A DNA stretch of 64,000 nt from Myrica gale (Eukaryota; Streptophyta; Magnoliopsida; Fagales; Myricaceae): contig OZ005607.1 in NCBI GenBank assembly GCA_963930655.1, positions 26,668,874-26,732,873 of the forward strand, written 5' to 3'. The number at the start of each line of letters is the position of its first letter. The first letter of the stretch is position 1. The notes beneath the pieces are model-generated. The model searched no databases. It saw nothing but the letters and a program-made list of their open reading frames with translations, and was not told where the DNA came from. Shown one piece after another: positions 47,088 through 58,684 of this stretch. The position numbers and the translations under genes were made by a program.

Positions 47088-47310
47088 TAACCATCAGTGA
47101 AAAATGCATATTTTGTTCCCATTAATTTCGATTCTTTTTCAAACTTGCATTATATTGAAAAAGCATGTATGCTACTCTCATTTTGATCCTTTTTTCATCC
47201 TTTTGTTCTTAAAGCTATTTCCATTTCATTTCAAGGCAGAAAAGAAGATTCAGATTTCAGAAAACCAAAAATTAACGGGAAAGCTATATATAGATCAGGT
47301 AGAGAGGAGA
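47088..47310 (+). pseudogene. duplicate of the ACD11-like 5' region, without coding exon
   Basis: The text AACCATCAGTGAAAAATGC, then TTTTGTTCTTAAAGCTATTT and TTTCATTTCAAGGCAG, matches 6645-6780 with point changes and an insertion of about 40 bp. The ATG and exon 1 do not follow. It lacks the hAT found at 5622-6644 and therefore preserves the target site. Confidence 0.75.
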
Positions 47311-47534
47311 GGTCCGGATTCAGTCTAAACCGTACGGGTCCAGACGCATCCAGACCCGCGATTTGGATTAAATCCCACGAAATGGACGATAGAGAGGCCC
47401 TATATAATTTTTTGTTTTCTTTGTTGTATTAATGTTGGATTTAGGTTTTGGGGTTACAAAAGGGGTTCTGCTTCTCCTACATTTCTACACAAATATCGTT
47501 TGACCAGATTTTAGCAATAAATCTGGGTTAATTT

Positions 47535-48045
47535 GTGCCCTGTACCTCCTGGGTTAATTGTTGCGAGTTTGCCTATACTTATTATGTTAATAAATGTAGT
47601 ATTTATTGCTTCGTTAGCTGAATATCTCACATGAGTACTTGTTGTTCCATTTGAGAAGAGTCATGTCAACAGATTTTAGGTGTTGGGTCGTAGCATTGTT
47701 GCTAGTCCTTTAGAACTAAATAGAGATTGAGCTTGTTAAGACACCTTGTCGTGGTATTACCCTCTGTTGTGTTTATATCTCAATGAAGTTCGTGTGACTC
47801 AACTTTTTTTGTGTTGCTTTATAACTTCTACATTTGTGCCTTGTACCTCCTGGGTTAATTGTTGCAAGTCTGCCTATGCTTATTATGCTAATAAAGTGGT
47901 CATGATTGCTTCGTTAGCTGAATATCTCACAAGAATGCTTATTGTTCCATTTGAGAAGAGTCATGTCAACAGATTTTAGGTGATGGGTGTGACATTGTTG
48001 CTAGTCCTTTAGAATTAATGAAGCTTGAGCTTGTTAAGACACCTT
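47535..48045. repeat. direct duplication of about 205 bp with a 95-bp spacer
   Basis: Sequence at about 47540-47745 (CCTCCTGGGTTAATTGTTGC to GAGCTTGTTAAGACACC) recurs at about 47845-48045. The right copy has a longer open frame (KSAYAYYANKVVMIASLAEY, then IVPFEKSHVNRF) that I could not assign. It may be an exon pair of an unrecognised gene. Confidence 0.75.
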
Positions 48046-48049
48046 GGTG

Positions 48050-48377
48050 ATGTACGTATATGTACTCACCTCGGTTCCAGATTTACCATTTTTGCTAAAA
48101 CATTTAACTTGCAATGGGAATTGAGGGTTTCAACATTTGCTCGGACGAAGATGACGGGAGACTCCATGTTTCATGTCACAATACCTCAAGGGCATTGAAG
48201 TTCACACTTATAAAGGATATGAAGGCGAGCTACGGGAGGGGAAGATTTTGCTTAAGAATGCTTTGGCGCTGGGCAAAATGGTCATATATAATTTGCGTCT
48301 TGACGGGGACTTATCTTTGTGAACCCAAAAATGTGAAATCGTTTTTGAATGGGCCTTGTCCTGAGGTTTGCCCTTAG
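48050..48377 (+). pseudogene. FBD-domain fragment upstream of gene C
   Basis: After TGGGAATTGAG the text resembles the FBD exon. Pieces such as FMSQYLKGIEVHTYKGYEGE, ILLKNALALGKMVIYNLRLD and EPKNVKSFLNGPCPEV occur in different frames, so at least two frameshifts separate them. It matches 19875-20170 upstream of gene A and lies at the left edge of block C. Confidence 0.8.
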
Positions 48378-48697
48378 AAAGGCGTTTTTAATTTATATTT
48401 GTTGGAAGATGGATGGAAACCTATGCGGTTACTTGTAAGATTATACTAATTATGTACAACCACATTTCTCCAAATATTATTAATCATTTTCTTGACCCGA
48501 CTTTGTTGTTTATTTCCACAGTTCTCTGAAAGGAATTGATTTTGTACGGCTGACAGAGTAATTTATTGCAGCTTAAGATAATAGTGAAGGATGGAAAAAC
48601 GAAAAAAATTTATTAACAAAACGACTAGTTTGGAAGCACATTAATTAAAGCTGTTTTTGGAGGGAATTGTTAGCTGTTTCGCCGTAAAAAATGTAAC

Positions 48698-48706
48698 TAT
48701 AAAATA
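48698..48706 (+). promoter_or_regulatory. candidate TATA box of F-box gene C
   Basis: TATAAAATA is conserved with 20449-20457 before gene A, ahead of the same pyrimidine-rich leader. Confidence 0.45.
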
Positions 48707-49022
48707 AAATTATTCCTCATCTTTCTTGTAATTAAAAGCTGTTTTACAACCGATCTTTCAGTCGTCTTCCCCCGCAAGCCTCTTCTTTCCCAAGTCCCTC
48801 CCCATTCTCGCTGCCCACACTCTCCCCAACCCAGGAGCCGCCCACCGTCCGTCGTCGCCCGTCGCTGTCTGCAGCCACCGTCGTCAGTAGAGGTTGGGAT
48901 CATTTTTTTCATCTCAACGAATGTCCTTTTGAACGTTTTCATCTCGTTGTCTTTCATTCTCAACGAATTCTTTCCATTTTCATGCTTTCTCGTATTTTCT
49001 TTGCCTAGAAAGCGTTGGTGAT

Positions 49023-49187
49023 ACTTTCCCTGTTTAGTTGGGCTAATGCTGTGATTGACTGTCCTTTTGTTGATCTGGTTGATTTTCTTAGTTTTTTGGC
49101 TTGTTTAGACTAAGTGATATCGGTATAGCCCTTTGTACTACTCTCGCTTATTCTAATAGGATTGGTTACTTATCAAAAAAAAAAAAA
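49023..49187 (+). mobile_element. 5'-truncated LINE insertion in the leader of gene C
   Basis: The piece ends GGATTGGTTACTTATC plus a poly(A) run of about 14, as plant L1-type LINEs do. It is flanked by direct copies of AGCGTTGGTGAT (49011-49022 and 49188-49199). Gene A's leader (near 20760) has the site once, uninterrupted. The insertion therefore post-dates the A/C duplication and lies in the probable 5'-UTR intron. Confidence 0.88.
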
Positions 49188-49643
49188 AGCGTTGGTGATT
49201 GTTAGTTTGGACTTTGAAGCATATGACTCTTGAGGCATTGAAAATTTGACCGTTGCGGTGGACACTTTCTCAAGACCGGTTTAGAATCTTTTCATCTTGT
49301 TTTTCATCTTTTGAAAATTTAAAAGTTGCATGGAATTTTCTCTCTGGAAAATTTGACTGATTTTCTGTGGAATTTTCTATGTGGAAAATGAATGTTGCTA
49401 TGGCCTGATATGGGGAGCATTTTGCACAGATTATTTGGTTGCTGTTGTTTTTTTTTCCCTTTCTTTCTTTTGGTAATGGTAGATGATCTAGGAATGCTAA
49501 TAAAAAAATAAATGCCAGTTCTTTTTCCCGGGGATATGATAATATCATCAAGATTGTGGAAGTGGTGAAAATTTTGCGAATCTCATGTTTCCAGCTCTGT
49601 CTCACTGTGTTTCATTCAAAATTGCCAGGGAACCATTTGAAGT

Positions 49644-51456
49644 ATGAAGGCTCTTATTCAGAAATCCAAAAAGCAGAAGCTGAATGAAGAACCGGATATG
49701 GATGGAAACACCAAATGCTTGGGTAACTTACCCGAAACTGTTATTCGCCACATCTTTTGCTTCCTTCCCCCGAAAGATGCTGTAAGAACAAGCGTACTTT
49801 CTAGAAGGTTCCAATACATATGGACCTCTATTCCCAATCTACGGTCGGAGCATGCATTGTGCTTAGGTAACTTACCTGAGGTGGTTCTGCGGCACATCCT
49901 TTCCTTCCTTCCCTCGAAAGATGCTGTAAGGACTAGCGTACTTTCCAAAAGGTGGGAATACCTTTGGACTTCTATTCCCAATCTAAGGTTGAAAGAAGAA
50001 TTCTTTCATGCTACTAGTCAGCCATTCATGAACTTTGTATGTAGAGTGCTTTGTCTTCATGATGCTGATTTAAAAGAGTTCAGTCTCATTAGTCATAATC
50101 TTCCATGCGATGCATCTCCTGTCGGTTTATGGGTATCTGCTGCAGTGAAGAAAAAGGTTCAAGTGTTGAAGCTTCGATTTTCCAGACTCGAAGGGATACT
50201 TTCATTGCCTCGGAGCTTATTTTCTTGTAAGACACTGGTAGACCTAACTCTCCATTTTCCCTCTCTCGGGAACCTTCCCCATACAATTTGTTTCTCGAAT
50301 CTAAAGACGTTGAATATTGATTCGGTTACATTTTCGGATGAGTGGTCTACCCAGAGGCTCTTTTCTGGTCTTCCAGTCCTTGAGACATTGACCTTAGAAC
50401 ATTGCAGTTGGTGTATCAAGAATTTTACTATCTATTCTTCCAACCTTAGTTCTCTGAAAATAATGGACAATAATGGGCGAGACGAGACTTATTCGGGGAA
50501 TTGTGAGGTTATGATTTTTGGGAATAATCTCAAAGTATTTGAGTTTCGGGGTGAATTCATTGAGTATGTCCTTCACAAGGCACTCTTACTGGAGCAGGCA
50601 CAGATATCGTATGAGCCCAAGCTTGATCAGGGTTCAAGACATGATGCTTATTGCATGTATAAGCTTCTTATCGGGGTCTTCAATGTAAAATATCTGACAC
50701 TGTTCTACGAGACAGTTGAGGTAGCTTGCTTCTCTCTTCAATTTTTTATGTAAAGACGGAAGGGAAAGCCCTTCTTTGCATTTGTTCCATGAATTTCAGA
50801 ACATTTTAGTGGTAAAGTTGCAAAACATGACAAACTATGAAAAGATGCTAAACATTTCAGTTTAGCGTACATGTGGTGTTATGTGGTCGATGCTCTACTC
50901 TGGCATTACATGCCCAATATAGAAAACTGATGCGTTGCTTTATCCCATTCATAGGTTCTAACAGAGGCAGCAGAACTCCTGCCTCATCTGCCTTTGTTCC
51001 CTAACCTGATAGATTTGGTATTCGAAACAACAGCAAGTCTTGACCTTGTAGAACTATGGAGGATGCTGCAACAATGCCCCTGTCTCGAGACTCTGAAATT
51101 TTTGGGGGTAACTTCACTGGCACTACAATGTTTACCCTGAAGTATCATCTATTTTGTCTTGGTGCGGACTTTCAATGATGGATTACTTGTTTCGTTTCCA
51201 ATAGGGTATCAAATGTTGCCAAGATTTTGAGACTGACCAAGTGCCTCCATGTTTCGCGTCAAACCTCAAGTGCATTGAAGTTAATGAATATAATGGAAAA
51301 GCTATCGAGCTATCAGCAATAAAGCTTTTGCTCAAGCAAGCAGTGGTCTTGAACAAAATGGTTGTGTATTATTTTGGTGATACTGAAGTCCGCGAGAAGA
51401 TATTGGAGCTCCCTAGAGGGTCTAAGAGTTGTGTTTTGAGTTGTGTTTTGGATTGA
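49644..51456 (+). CDS. F-box/LRR/FBD protein with tandem F-box, gene C
   Basis: Exons 49644-50720, 50955-51107 and 51205-51456 (all phase 0, GT-AG) give 493 residues. The extra 48 residues against A are a second F-box. The first spans about 25-72 (LPETVIRHIFCFLPPKDAV, LSRRFQYIWTSIPNL) and the second about 73-120 (LPEVVLRHILSFLPSKDAV, LSKRWEYLWTSIPNL). The first starts like A (PETVIRHI) and the second like B (PEVVLRHI). The first also has FCF and RRFQYIW changes at positions that are constant in A and B. LRR-like repeats and an FBD exon follow as in A. It is predicted to be an SCF substrate receptor; whether both F-boxes bind SKP1 is unknown. No disabling change was found. Confidence 0.92.
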
Positions 51457-54060
51457 GGCCTCTTTCATTGAGAGGATTAAAAGCGTTGCCACTTACCCGA
51501 GTAACTTCCTGTCTGGCCTCTGGTAAGATAATTCAATTGTATGTGGTAGCTAATGATAGTTCATGGTGTACTTAAAAACATGCCTTAAATAGTTCATTTT
51601 TGTGGGCTTGCGATGTAAGTTTGCTTGATTATGTTGGAGTTCGATTGATTCATTTTTTGGGCATGGATTTTTGCTTAGTATTAATTAATAAATTGAAACA
51701 ATTTAGTAAGTATATTATGATATATAAATTGTAAAGATAGCAAAATTTCAAAAACAATTTCAGTATTTTACCACATTCGATCATTTCTAAGTCATGCTTT
51801 CTGAGAAAATCTAGTATGGTGTCTTTTCACTATTGATTAGAAAGTTATTTTATTTTTCCATCATAGGTATCATACAATGGTATTTGCTGATATGCACGAG
51901 TATGGTCTTACGGGCATTCTAGAATTTAATAAAGTGATTAATTAAGACAGAATTGCGACTAAACTAAGCCTTCATGCATATAACCAAATTAGGTATGGGA
52001 GTTGCTCTGTGTGCATCCGTTGATAAGTTTTTATAGGATCTATATCTGATGGGACTGACCATTGAACCATATCTCCTCTCCCTCTACCAGCCCTTCATGC
52101 ATCTCAGATATCATGTTGTTGACTGTAGCTATCCCATCCATTGAACTGTCATGCATTTGTGCAGGGCATGATAAGGGTCCTGCATGATCTTCTTATAGGT
52201 AATATATGGGTAATATGAAGCATCATGCACGCCAAATTTTAGAATTAATTTGGGATTTTAAACTGTTATGTCCATAATCCCATTTTTTAAGTATAGGAAT
52301 GGTGTACTCTGGCATTACATTGGTTCCTTCAGAATAGGAGGAAGTAAAAAAAAACAATAAGAGAGAGAGAGAAGAAAAGAAAAGAAGATCACATAACCTC
52401 TTGTATCTTGAGATTCTATATGTGCTTTTCTGTTTGGACTAGTAATTGGGTGTGCAATTGAAATGATTCATTCTCGGGCCTTTTTGCTGTTTTGATGAAA
52501 TTGTGTCGATAAATTGCGTTGCATGATTTTGCAGATGCCTGTTTCCATTGGTCTCCAATGTCCTGCTTTTTCCCCCTGTTTTCTTTTCTTTTGTTTTGTC
52601 AGTATTTCTATAGATGTAAAAGTTGTGGTATAATAATCGTTAAGACGGTTAAACCTACAACAAACACTCTGATCTCTCTGTCAAAGGCCCTCATTAATAA
52701 TTCAAGTACCTCATCTAGCCATTGTACTTCTCCTTCGAACCCAATGAACCTTCCTTTGTCATATCCTAAAAACAATGTTTTTTCACTCTTTAAAAATCTC
52801 AGAAATGGCCAGACTCCGATCCCGCCACTCATTGCCGTGTTCTTCTACGGCTAGTTCGAACTCGGTATTTTTCTCTCTTATACCATCGATTGGAATTGCA
52901 CAATCTCCAAAATTTCAACCTGTAGTACGGACAGAAGAAATTGTTAGGAGCCTGTAAAACGTCTTCCCAAATCAAAGCCGGCTCATTTACACAGTCCGCC
53001 AGAGAATTTTGTGCTAGGCAGATGACCCATCTCCTGCGCTACGTCCAATCTTCCAATTCTCAAGTCTGTTGGTTTTTTTTTTTTGTTACATTTTGTTTGC
53101 ATGTTTTCTTTTCATTGTCGTTGTAAATGTTGATCGTTATCTTGTTTTGTTTATGGTACGCAGACCATCAATGTATAAAGAATCTACAGAAGTGCACTCT
53201 AATTTACTTTATCTGATTCAAATATAAAAAATATGATTACAAAATTACAAAATAATTTATCTTCCGATTAAATCATTCTTTTTCATTATAATTTCATTCG
53301 AATCTTCTCTCTTCACTTTTATTTAATATACATTCTAATTTAGATTACAATAGCAACAACCTATCCTAAAAACAATTCAAATAAATAGCAGCACCATGTT
53401 TAACAACTACTACTAATTGTTATTGGACTCCACCTACTGCACGAGTAAGCTAAATTCAAGGAAATAGACCATGTCATCCTTGTTCCTAGTACAAAATTTT
53501 CTCTCCGCTTTGGTTTTGGGTTTTACATACTCCTAAAATCTCTCAAAACGAAAATAATAGTACTATTATGTTAATCGCTAGATATCATGACATTATTAAA
53601 TAAACAAACATTAATGATTAGACCGATGTGTGTTAGCCAGGTTTTTTTTATGTCGATGTTAACAAATTCTAAAATCGAAACATGCCAAAGACAACCGAGA
53701 GCTCAAATTCTTAAGCAAGGTTGATAGTATCTACACAGGTGAAGAATGTGTCAACTTATGTCAAAGACTCGTATAACCAAACACTTCTTTAAGATGTCGT
53801 AGTATAATAAATTACTTACATTTTTACTGTCCATACCAGTCTGTAGTATAATAGGTTTCCTAGTCCGTGTAAAAAGCTTGTAATTTTTTAAAAACTCAAT
53901 ATTTCGTATACCATCTCCAAAGATTTTGATGTGACACAGTATATTTGAGCACGTAGCACGTATATCGCATCTATGATTAGATGATTAGATAGATTGGATA
54001 GCCACTAATATGACTTCTATATCTACAATAATTTGTCTATTACAATAGTAAATACATAAT
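51457..54060. other. 3' flank of gene C, duplicate of the gene A flank
   Basis: It is collinear with 22893-26640 apart from indels. The region 52600-53060 has exon-like text (LFKNLRNGQT, IPPLIAVFFYG, ARQMTHLLRYVQSSNSQ) also partly present near 25335-25530 and interrupted there. I could not assign it to a family. Confidence 0.55.
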
Positions 54061-54068
54061 ATATAAAG

Positions 54069-54729
54069 ATTAATTATATTTTCTCACGAACTTACACTCT
54101 AATCTCAAATACTCCTAAACTCGAACTCGTTACGATCCATCACCATGAAGTATGTGTTATGTTTCAATTTTCTTTTTTTACCCAGTTTTGGCGTTAAAGA
54201 TGACGTTTTCCGTCACACGTAGTGGGCACGTCACATCCAGACCACATGAAAAGATCAGTCTGCCCCTATAATTTTAGTAAAATCAAGCCAGAAATAAAGG
54301 GAAAGGGAAGATTGTACACTAGATTGACTTCAGCGAGAATAGTCCAAGAGCATTAACCAAAGTGAACAGAAAATGAAATTGTCCATCAACCAAATTAGTT
54401 TTCGTCTGTTTAGTTTTGGTTCTTGGAATGAGATTGGAATTTTAAGATCTCAAATTAGGCAGAACCCTCTGCCCAAAACGGAGAGGGTCTGCTTAAGAAT
54501 GATGACAGTTTGAGGAATGGGGGCAGTCTAGTCTTTTCGTGTGGTTAGGGTGTCATGTGCCCATCACATATGACTGAAAACGTCTTCTTTAATGCCTAAA
54601 TTGAGTCAAAAAGCGAATTGAAACACGACATGTACTTAATGGTGGCGGTCGGTGGGTCATAACTAGTTCGGTCGAGTCTAGGGAGTATTTGAGATTGGGG
54701 TGTAACTTCGTGGGGGATGTAATTAACTC
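54069..54729. mobile_element. degraded long-TIR (MULE-like) element
   Basis: The left text CTCACGAACTTACACTCTAATC and the right text GAGATTGGGGTGTAACTTCGTG are inverse arms of the family best preserved at 54739-55798, directly adjacent. The interior has little beyond a CCCTCTGCCC stretch. Confidence 0.7.
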
Positions 54730-54738
54730 ATATATATA

Positions 54739-55798
54739 GGGTTAATTACACAAAACCTCCACGAACTTACACCCCAATCTCAAAAACCCCCCCTAAACTC
54801 GAACTTGTTGCAACCAGGCACCTTAAAATACCTATTGCATTTCAATTGGGTTTTTGACCTAGTTTTGACGTTAAATGGGATGTTTTCCGTCACAAGTGAC
54901 ATCCAGCCCACGTGAAAAGACCAGTTTGCCCCTTCTCTTCCTCCTCTGCACCTTCGCCTTCGGCATCTTCTCCATTTTCAATCGCAACGCTAAAAAGGAG
55001 CTTATCACTCTCCTGTTGTCTGAATGAACAAAAGGAGGAATGAAACAAGTGTTATTCTTCCTTCTTTAGCTGTGGAAGGATCAAGCAATCGATATTCCAC
55101 AAATAAACTAAGCGTAACATAGTATTTCAAAATAAAACAGGCACTTCCAATGCTATCTTCCCAACATCCTCATCAGCTTGCATTATCTTTTTAATCCGGG
55201 CCTATCACATTAACACTTTCCATCAGTAAACAAGAATAAAAACACATACATGAAAACAATTCGCCAATGAATAATTCACCAAAGCAACCAGTATGCATTA
55301 TAGACCCGTGGGATATGAAATTTCCTACACAAACAAGACTCCTAACACAAACATAAGGAAAAATACAACCAATTCATAATAGCACCAAACAAATCCCCTC
55401 ACAAAGATTGTTTTGGCTTTTAGAACAAATTACAACCCCAGAGAGACGGAGAGAGAGAGAGAGCGTGGGCAATTCCTCGTTTTGGGTTAGAGAAGAGGGA
55501 GGCTTCGCATAAAAGGAAAGAAAATAAAGTGAATGACAGAAGGAAGGAAGGAAGAGACGAGCCAAAACGCACCAAATTTGGGTCTGAAATTTTATTCGCA
55601 TGTACTGGGGCAATTTTGTCTTTTTGCGTGAGAAGGGTGTCACGTGTGACGGAAAACGTGCGAGTTAACACCAAAACTGGGTCAAATACCGAATTGAAAC
55701 GCGATAGGTATATTGAGGTGGTGGGTCGCAACGAGTTCGAATTTAGGGGGGTTTTGAGATTGGGGTGTAAGTTCGTGGGATTTTTTTGTAATTAACCC
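54739..55798. mobile_element. long-TIR (MULE-like) element carrying an NC2-alpha exon
   Basis: The arms are about 160 bp: GGGTTAATTACACAAAACC against inverse GGGTTAATTACAAAAAAAT, both continuing CACGAACTTACACCCCAATC. Flanking 9-mers are ATATATATA (54730-54738) and ATATATATG (55799-55807). Inside, on the minus strand, are a GA-rich leader-like stretch (55440-55560), an intron-like stretch and an exon at 55133-55201. No transposase was seen. Structure fits a Pack-MULE. Confidence 0.8.
55133..55201 (-). pseudogene. captured exon of NC2-alpha (Dr1-associated corepressor, NF-YC-like)
   Basis: On the minus strand, after a GTGATAG acceptor, the frame reads ARIKKIMQADEDVGKIA and then LEVPVL before a stop. 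This is the first helix region of the histone-fold of NC2-alpha/DRAP1, whose plant consensus is ARIKKIMQADEDVGKIALAVPVL. In intact cells NC2-alpha pairs with Dr1 to repress TBP-dependent transcription. Only one exon, with preceding intron sequence, is present. Confidence 0.82.
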
Positions 55799-56212
55799 AT
55801 ATATATGTTAGCTCAAAATTGCTCTTTCAACAATCTTTTTTTTATGATAACAAACTATATATACTATTTTTTAAAGGATTTTGAAACTTAAACTTTTCAC
55901 TCATCATTTACTAATTCTGATTTCTAAAAGTTTTGAAAAACTCTCTATTTGAAAGTCACTTTATATTCTCTAACACTTTGGAATAAACTAAAATGTTCAT
56001 GTAATTCATTGTAGGTGATTAAATATGAATCGAAATGGAAATGACATCTTCAAGAAGTAAAAGAATCTGGAAGTGTCAAAGTATTGACACATGTGAAGAA
56101 GGTGTCTATACATGCCAAGACACCCGAAACTGAAAAATCTTGAGCAAGTTTGATAATGTAACACATGTAAAGAAGGTATCAACTCATGTCATAGACTTGT
56201 ATAACCAAACAC
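55799..56212. other. end of duplicated block C before the CACTA
   Basis: The text from TGTTAGCTCAAAATTGCTC to ATAACCAAACAC matches 27555-28260 without the MITE at 27752-28119. It contains no gene. Confidence 0.6.
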
Positions 56213-56221
56213 CACTACAAA

Positions 56222-56615
56222 AAAAAAAGCGGCGGTCACTAAAACCGCCGCTAAAGGGTATTTTTCGCTGCGTTTTAAAAAAAAATGCGGCTAAAAAAGG
56301 TCTGTAGTCGCGTTTTTTTGCAAACCGCCACCAAAGGAGGGTCCTTAGCGGCGGTCAGTGACCGCCGCTATAGACCCTCATTTAGTCGCGTTTTTTGCAA
56401 ACCGCCGCCAAAGGAGGGTCTTTAGCGGCGGTCAGGACCGGCGCTATAGGGGTGTCTATAGCGGTGGTCACAGTGACCGCCGCTATAGAAAGAGGGTCTA
56501 CAGCGGCGGTCACGGTGACCGCCGCCGCATCTCGTACCTTTAGCAGCGGTTTTAAAACAAACCGCTGCGTAAGGTATACCTATAGTGGCGGTCTTTGTAG
56601 TGACCGGCGCTATAA
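56222..56615. repeat. left subterminal repeats of the second CACTA
   Basis: Alternating GCGGCGGTCA and GACCGCCGCTATAG words occur about ten times, with a TAGTCGCGTTTTTTGCAAAC unit repeated. Confidence 0.85.
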
Positions 56616-57479
56616 GTGTAATTGTTAAAAAATGAAAAAAAATATGAAAATTAAAATTTTATGTGTTATTTAAGGTTAATAATTATTTTATTGACTATTT
56701 ATTCCTTTTTATACATAATTTTATTTTGTCACATGTTTTAAAAAAATTTTAAGAGACCTACTTAATAAAATATGAAATTAGAGAGAGTGTTATGAATATT
56801 GAAGTTGTTATACCTATAGCGGCAGTCTTTCGTGCACGTGTCGGTTTTTTGGTCATAACTTTGGCTACGAGTACCCGATTCGCGCCCATGACCCCAATTC
56901 GGAAAGCTCTTTTCGGCGCGCACGTCGTGGTCACTGAGCTACGCTTCGGTGCACCTCTTTTCGAGCCCTAAATCTGCTGTTTTCCCTCTCAAAAACCTAT
57001 TTTTAGTTATGATTTTCTTTCCTTTACCGTTTAGGTATTATTTTTGAACCCGATTTGGGTCATATTTTGGCAGTCTATTTAATTTTGGTAAAACCCTATT
57101 AGGGATGAGATTTTAGCTATTTTAGCCCGGTTTGTGGTTTTTTTTGGGACATACACGATTATTGAGTTATTTTAGGTACGTACTAAGTAATATACAGTGT
57201 ATTACAATTACAAATAAAATAGTAATTAAGATGTAATTTCTTATCATTGTGTTACTTCTAGTACTTGTCCCAACAAAAATTTATAGGATAAGTTAAATCA
57301 AAGAATCCCAAATTTGGAGCGAAATCACTATTTTAATTTATTAAATACACATAATTAGAAAATATAAACTAGTATCGGAATGAGATCTTTCATTTTGGGT
57401 GATCGTGCTTGACTGGTGGGTGTTTTTTGGTGTCAATTTTAAAATGTCGTAACTGTGAGCCTCAGTGGTTCCTTTGTAG
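56616..57479. other. CACTA interior, no recognised gene
   Basis: It holds AT-rich text and a GC-richer stretch (56820-56990, with CGAGTACCCGATTCGCG) that I could not assign. The last bases may be degenerate PP2C sequence. Confidence 0.4.
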
Positions 57480-58018
57480 ATTTAAGGTTGATTTCTGAGC
57501 GAGTTCCTGGGAATCCGTCAACCTCATTCTCTGTCTTCGCGGTATTATTTCTTTCCAAATACATTGGAGCACACACACATACACACTTATGAGCTTGTCT
57601 AAACTATTATTATATGCCCTCCAAGCTTTTAGCTGAATTTGGTTTTGTTAGATAGTGGTCTCGCTTTTCACGCTTATCTTTTCCATTTTTTTACTCAGCG
57701 TCAAATGGAGCATCAGTATAATTCCTTATGGTTACAATACCCACTGTAATTTTTACCTTGCAGATTTTTGATGGGCATAATGGTATATCAGCTGCTATAT
57801 TTGCAAAGGAGAATTTACTAGGAAATGTTTTGAGTGCGATTCCTCAAGGAATCAGTAGGGAAGAGTGGCTTCAAGCCCTTCCTCGGGCACTAGTTGCAGG
57901 TTTTGTGAAAACTGACATAGAATTTCAGCAGAAAGGTAAGCACTAAATGTCTTGTTGGATTTGTATGTTTTAGTTTTTGTGCATTTTCCTCTTTGGTTCT
58001 GGGACGACAGTGACATTC
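57480..58018 (+). pseudogene. captured PP2C (PP2C12/PP2C33-like) exons
   Basis: The first exon end (to 57541) reads ERVPGNPSTSFSVFA before GTATT. A complete exon at 57764-57935 reads IFDGHNGISAAIFAKENLL, IPQGISREEWLQALPRAL and FVKTDIEFQQK with AG and GT borders. A start of the next exon (about 57997-58018) reads GTTVTF and then diverges. DGHNG is the metal-binding motif 2 of PP2C protein phosphatases. Later catalytic motifs (GDSR, DGxxD) are absent, so no phosphatase activity is possible. Confidence 0.88.
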
Positions 58019-58548
58019 ATTGTGTGTTATCAGTAAGAACCACGTGCTTTTCGTTTCTTACTTTGACAGCTGTTGGCGTGTAGTAGGATTTTAAGTTCCA
58101 CAGAATCTCGAATGTTAGTTTCTGTGTGTTATCAGTAAGAATTGTGGGAGTAAATAACTTAGACTTCTTGTTGTTGCATTGCACGGATATTTATATTAAC
58201 AAAACAGGAAGTATTTAATGATTTGATTGCTTATACTTAGACTTCTTGTTGTTGCATTGCACGGAGTCAAATGATGGAACAAGATGAACTTATAAAGTTG
58301 GCTTTTCCTTTCTTGCCTGACTAGTCTGAACATTCCAAGAGGTTCTCCCTTTGATTTCATTTTACTTGCTTATCAGAGGAGTGATGATGGATACCTCATC
58401 CAGGAGTGAGGCAAGCCTTTTCTGTTAATCCTGTTTCGTGCCAACTTTTTTATTTTGTCCTATGTAGGGTGTTGGTTATGTAGTTAGAGCAGGTGTTGCT
58501 GTTTGTATGCCTAGGCACAATATTTGACTTATGTTTTGTTGAGTGCAG

Positions 58549-58684
58549 GATGATTTGACCCATCAGCTGGCGATGATTATAAGGCACAATGAGAATCTGA
58601 GAAAACAAGAGAGGAATGGGGCCCCGGCTCATATAATTTCAGAGTTTGCACAGTTGCTTCAATTCCATGTAGCCACATATTTTG
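58549..58684 (+). pseudogene. captured exon of RNA polymerase II largest subunit (NRPB1)
   Basis: After a GAGTGCAG acceptor the frame reads [37 protein letters not shown] and QFHVATYF without a stop. This is the clamp-core region of plant RPB1, just before the conserved QPRATQRSGRP stretch. Homology stops abruptly at 58684, marking a capture breakpoint. One exon of a protein of over 1,800 residues has no function alone. Confidence 0.88.

Noticed and set aside
56358-56628. Frames in the CACTA subterminal region
   Set aside because: The repeats GGTCACGGTGACCGCC read as GGHSDRRYR-like peptides; these are repeats, not genes.
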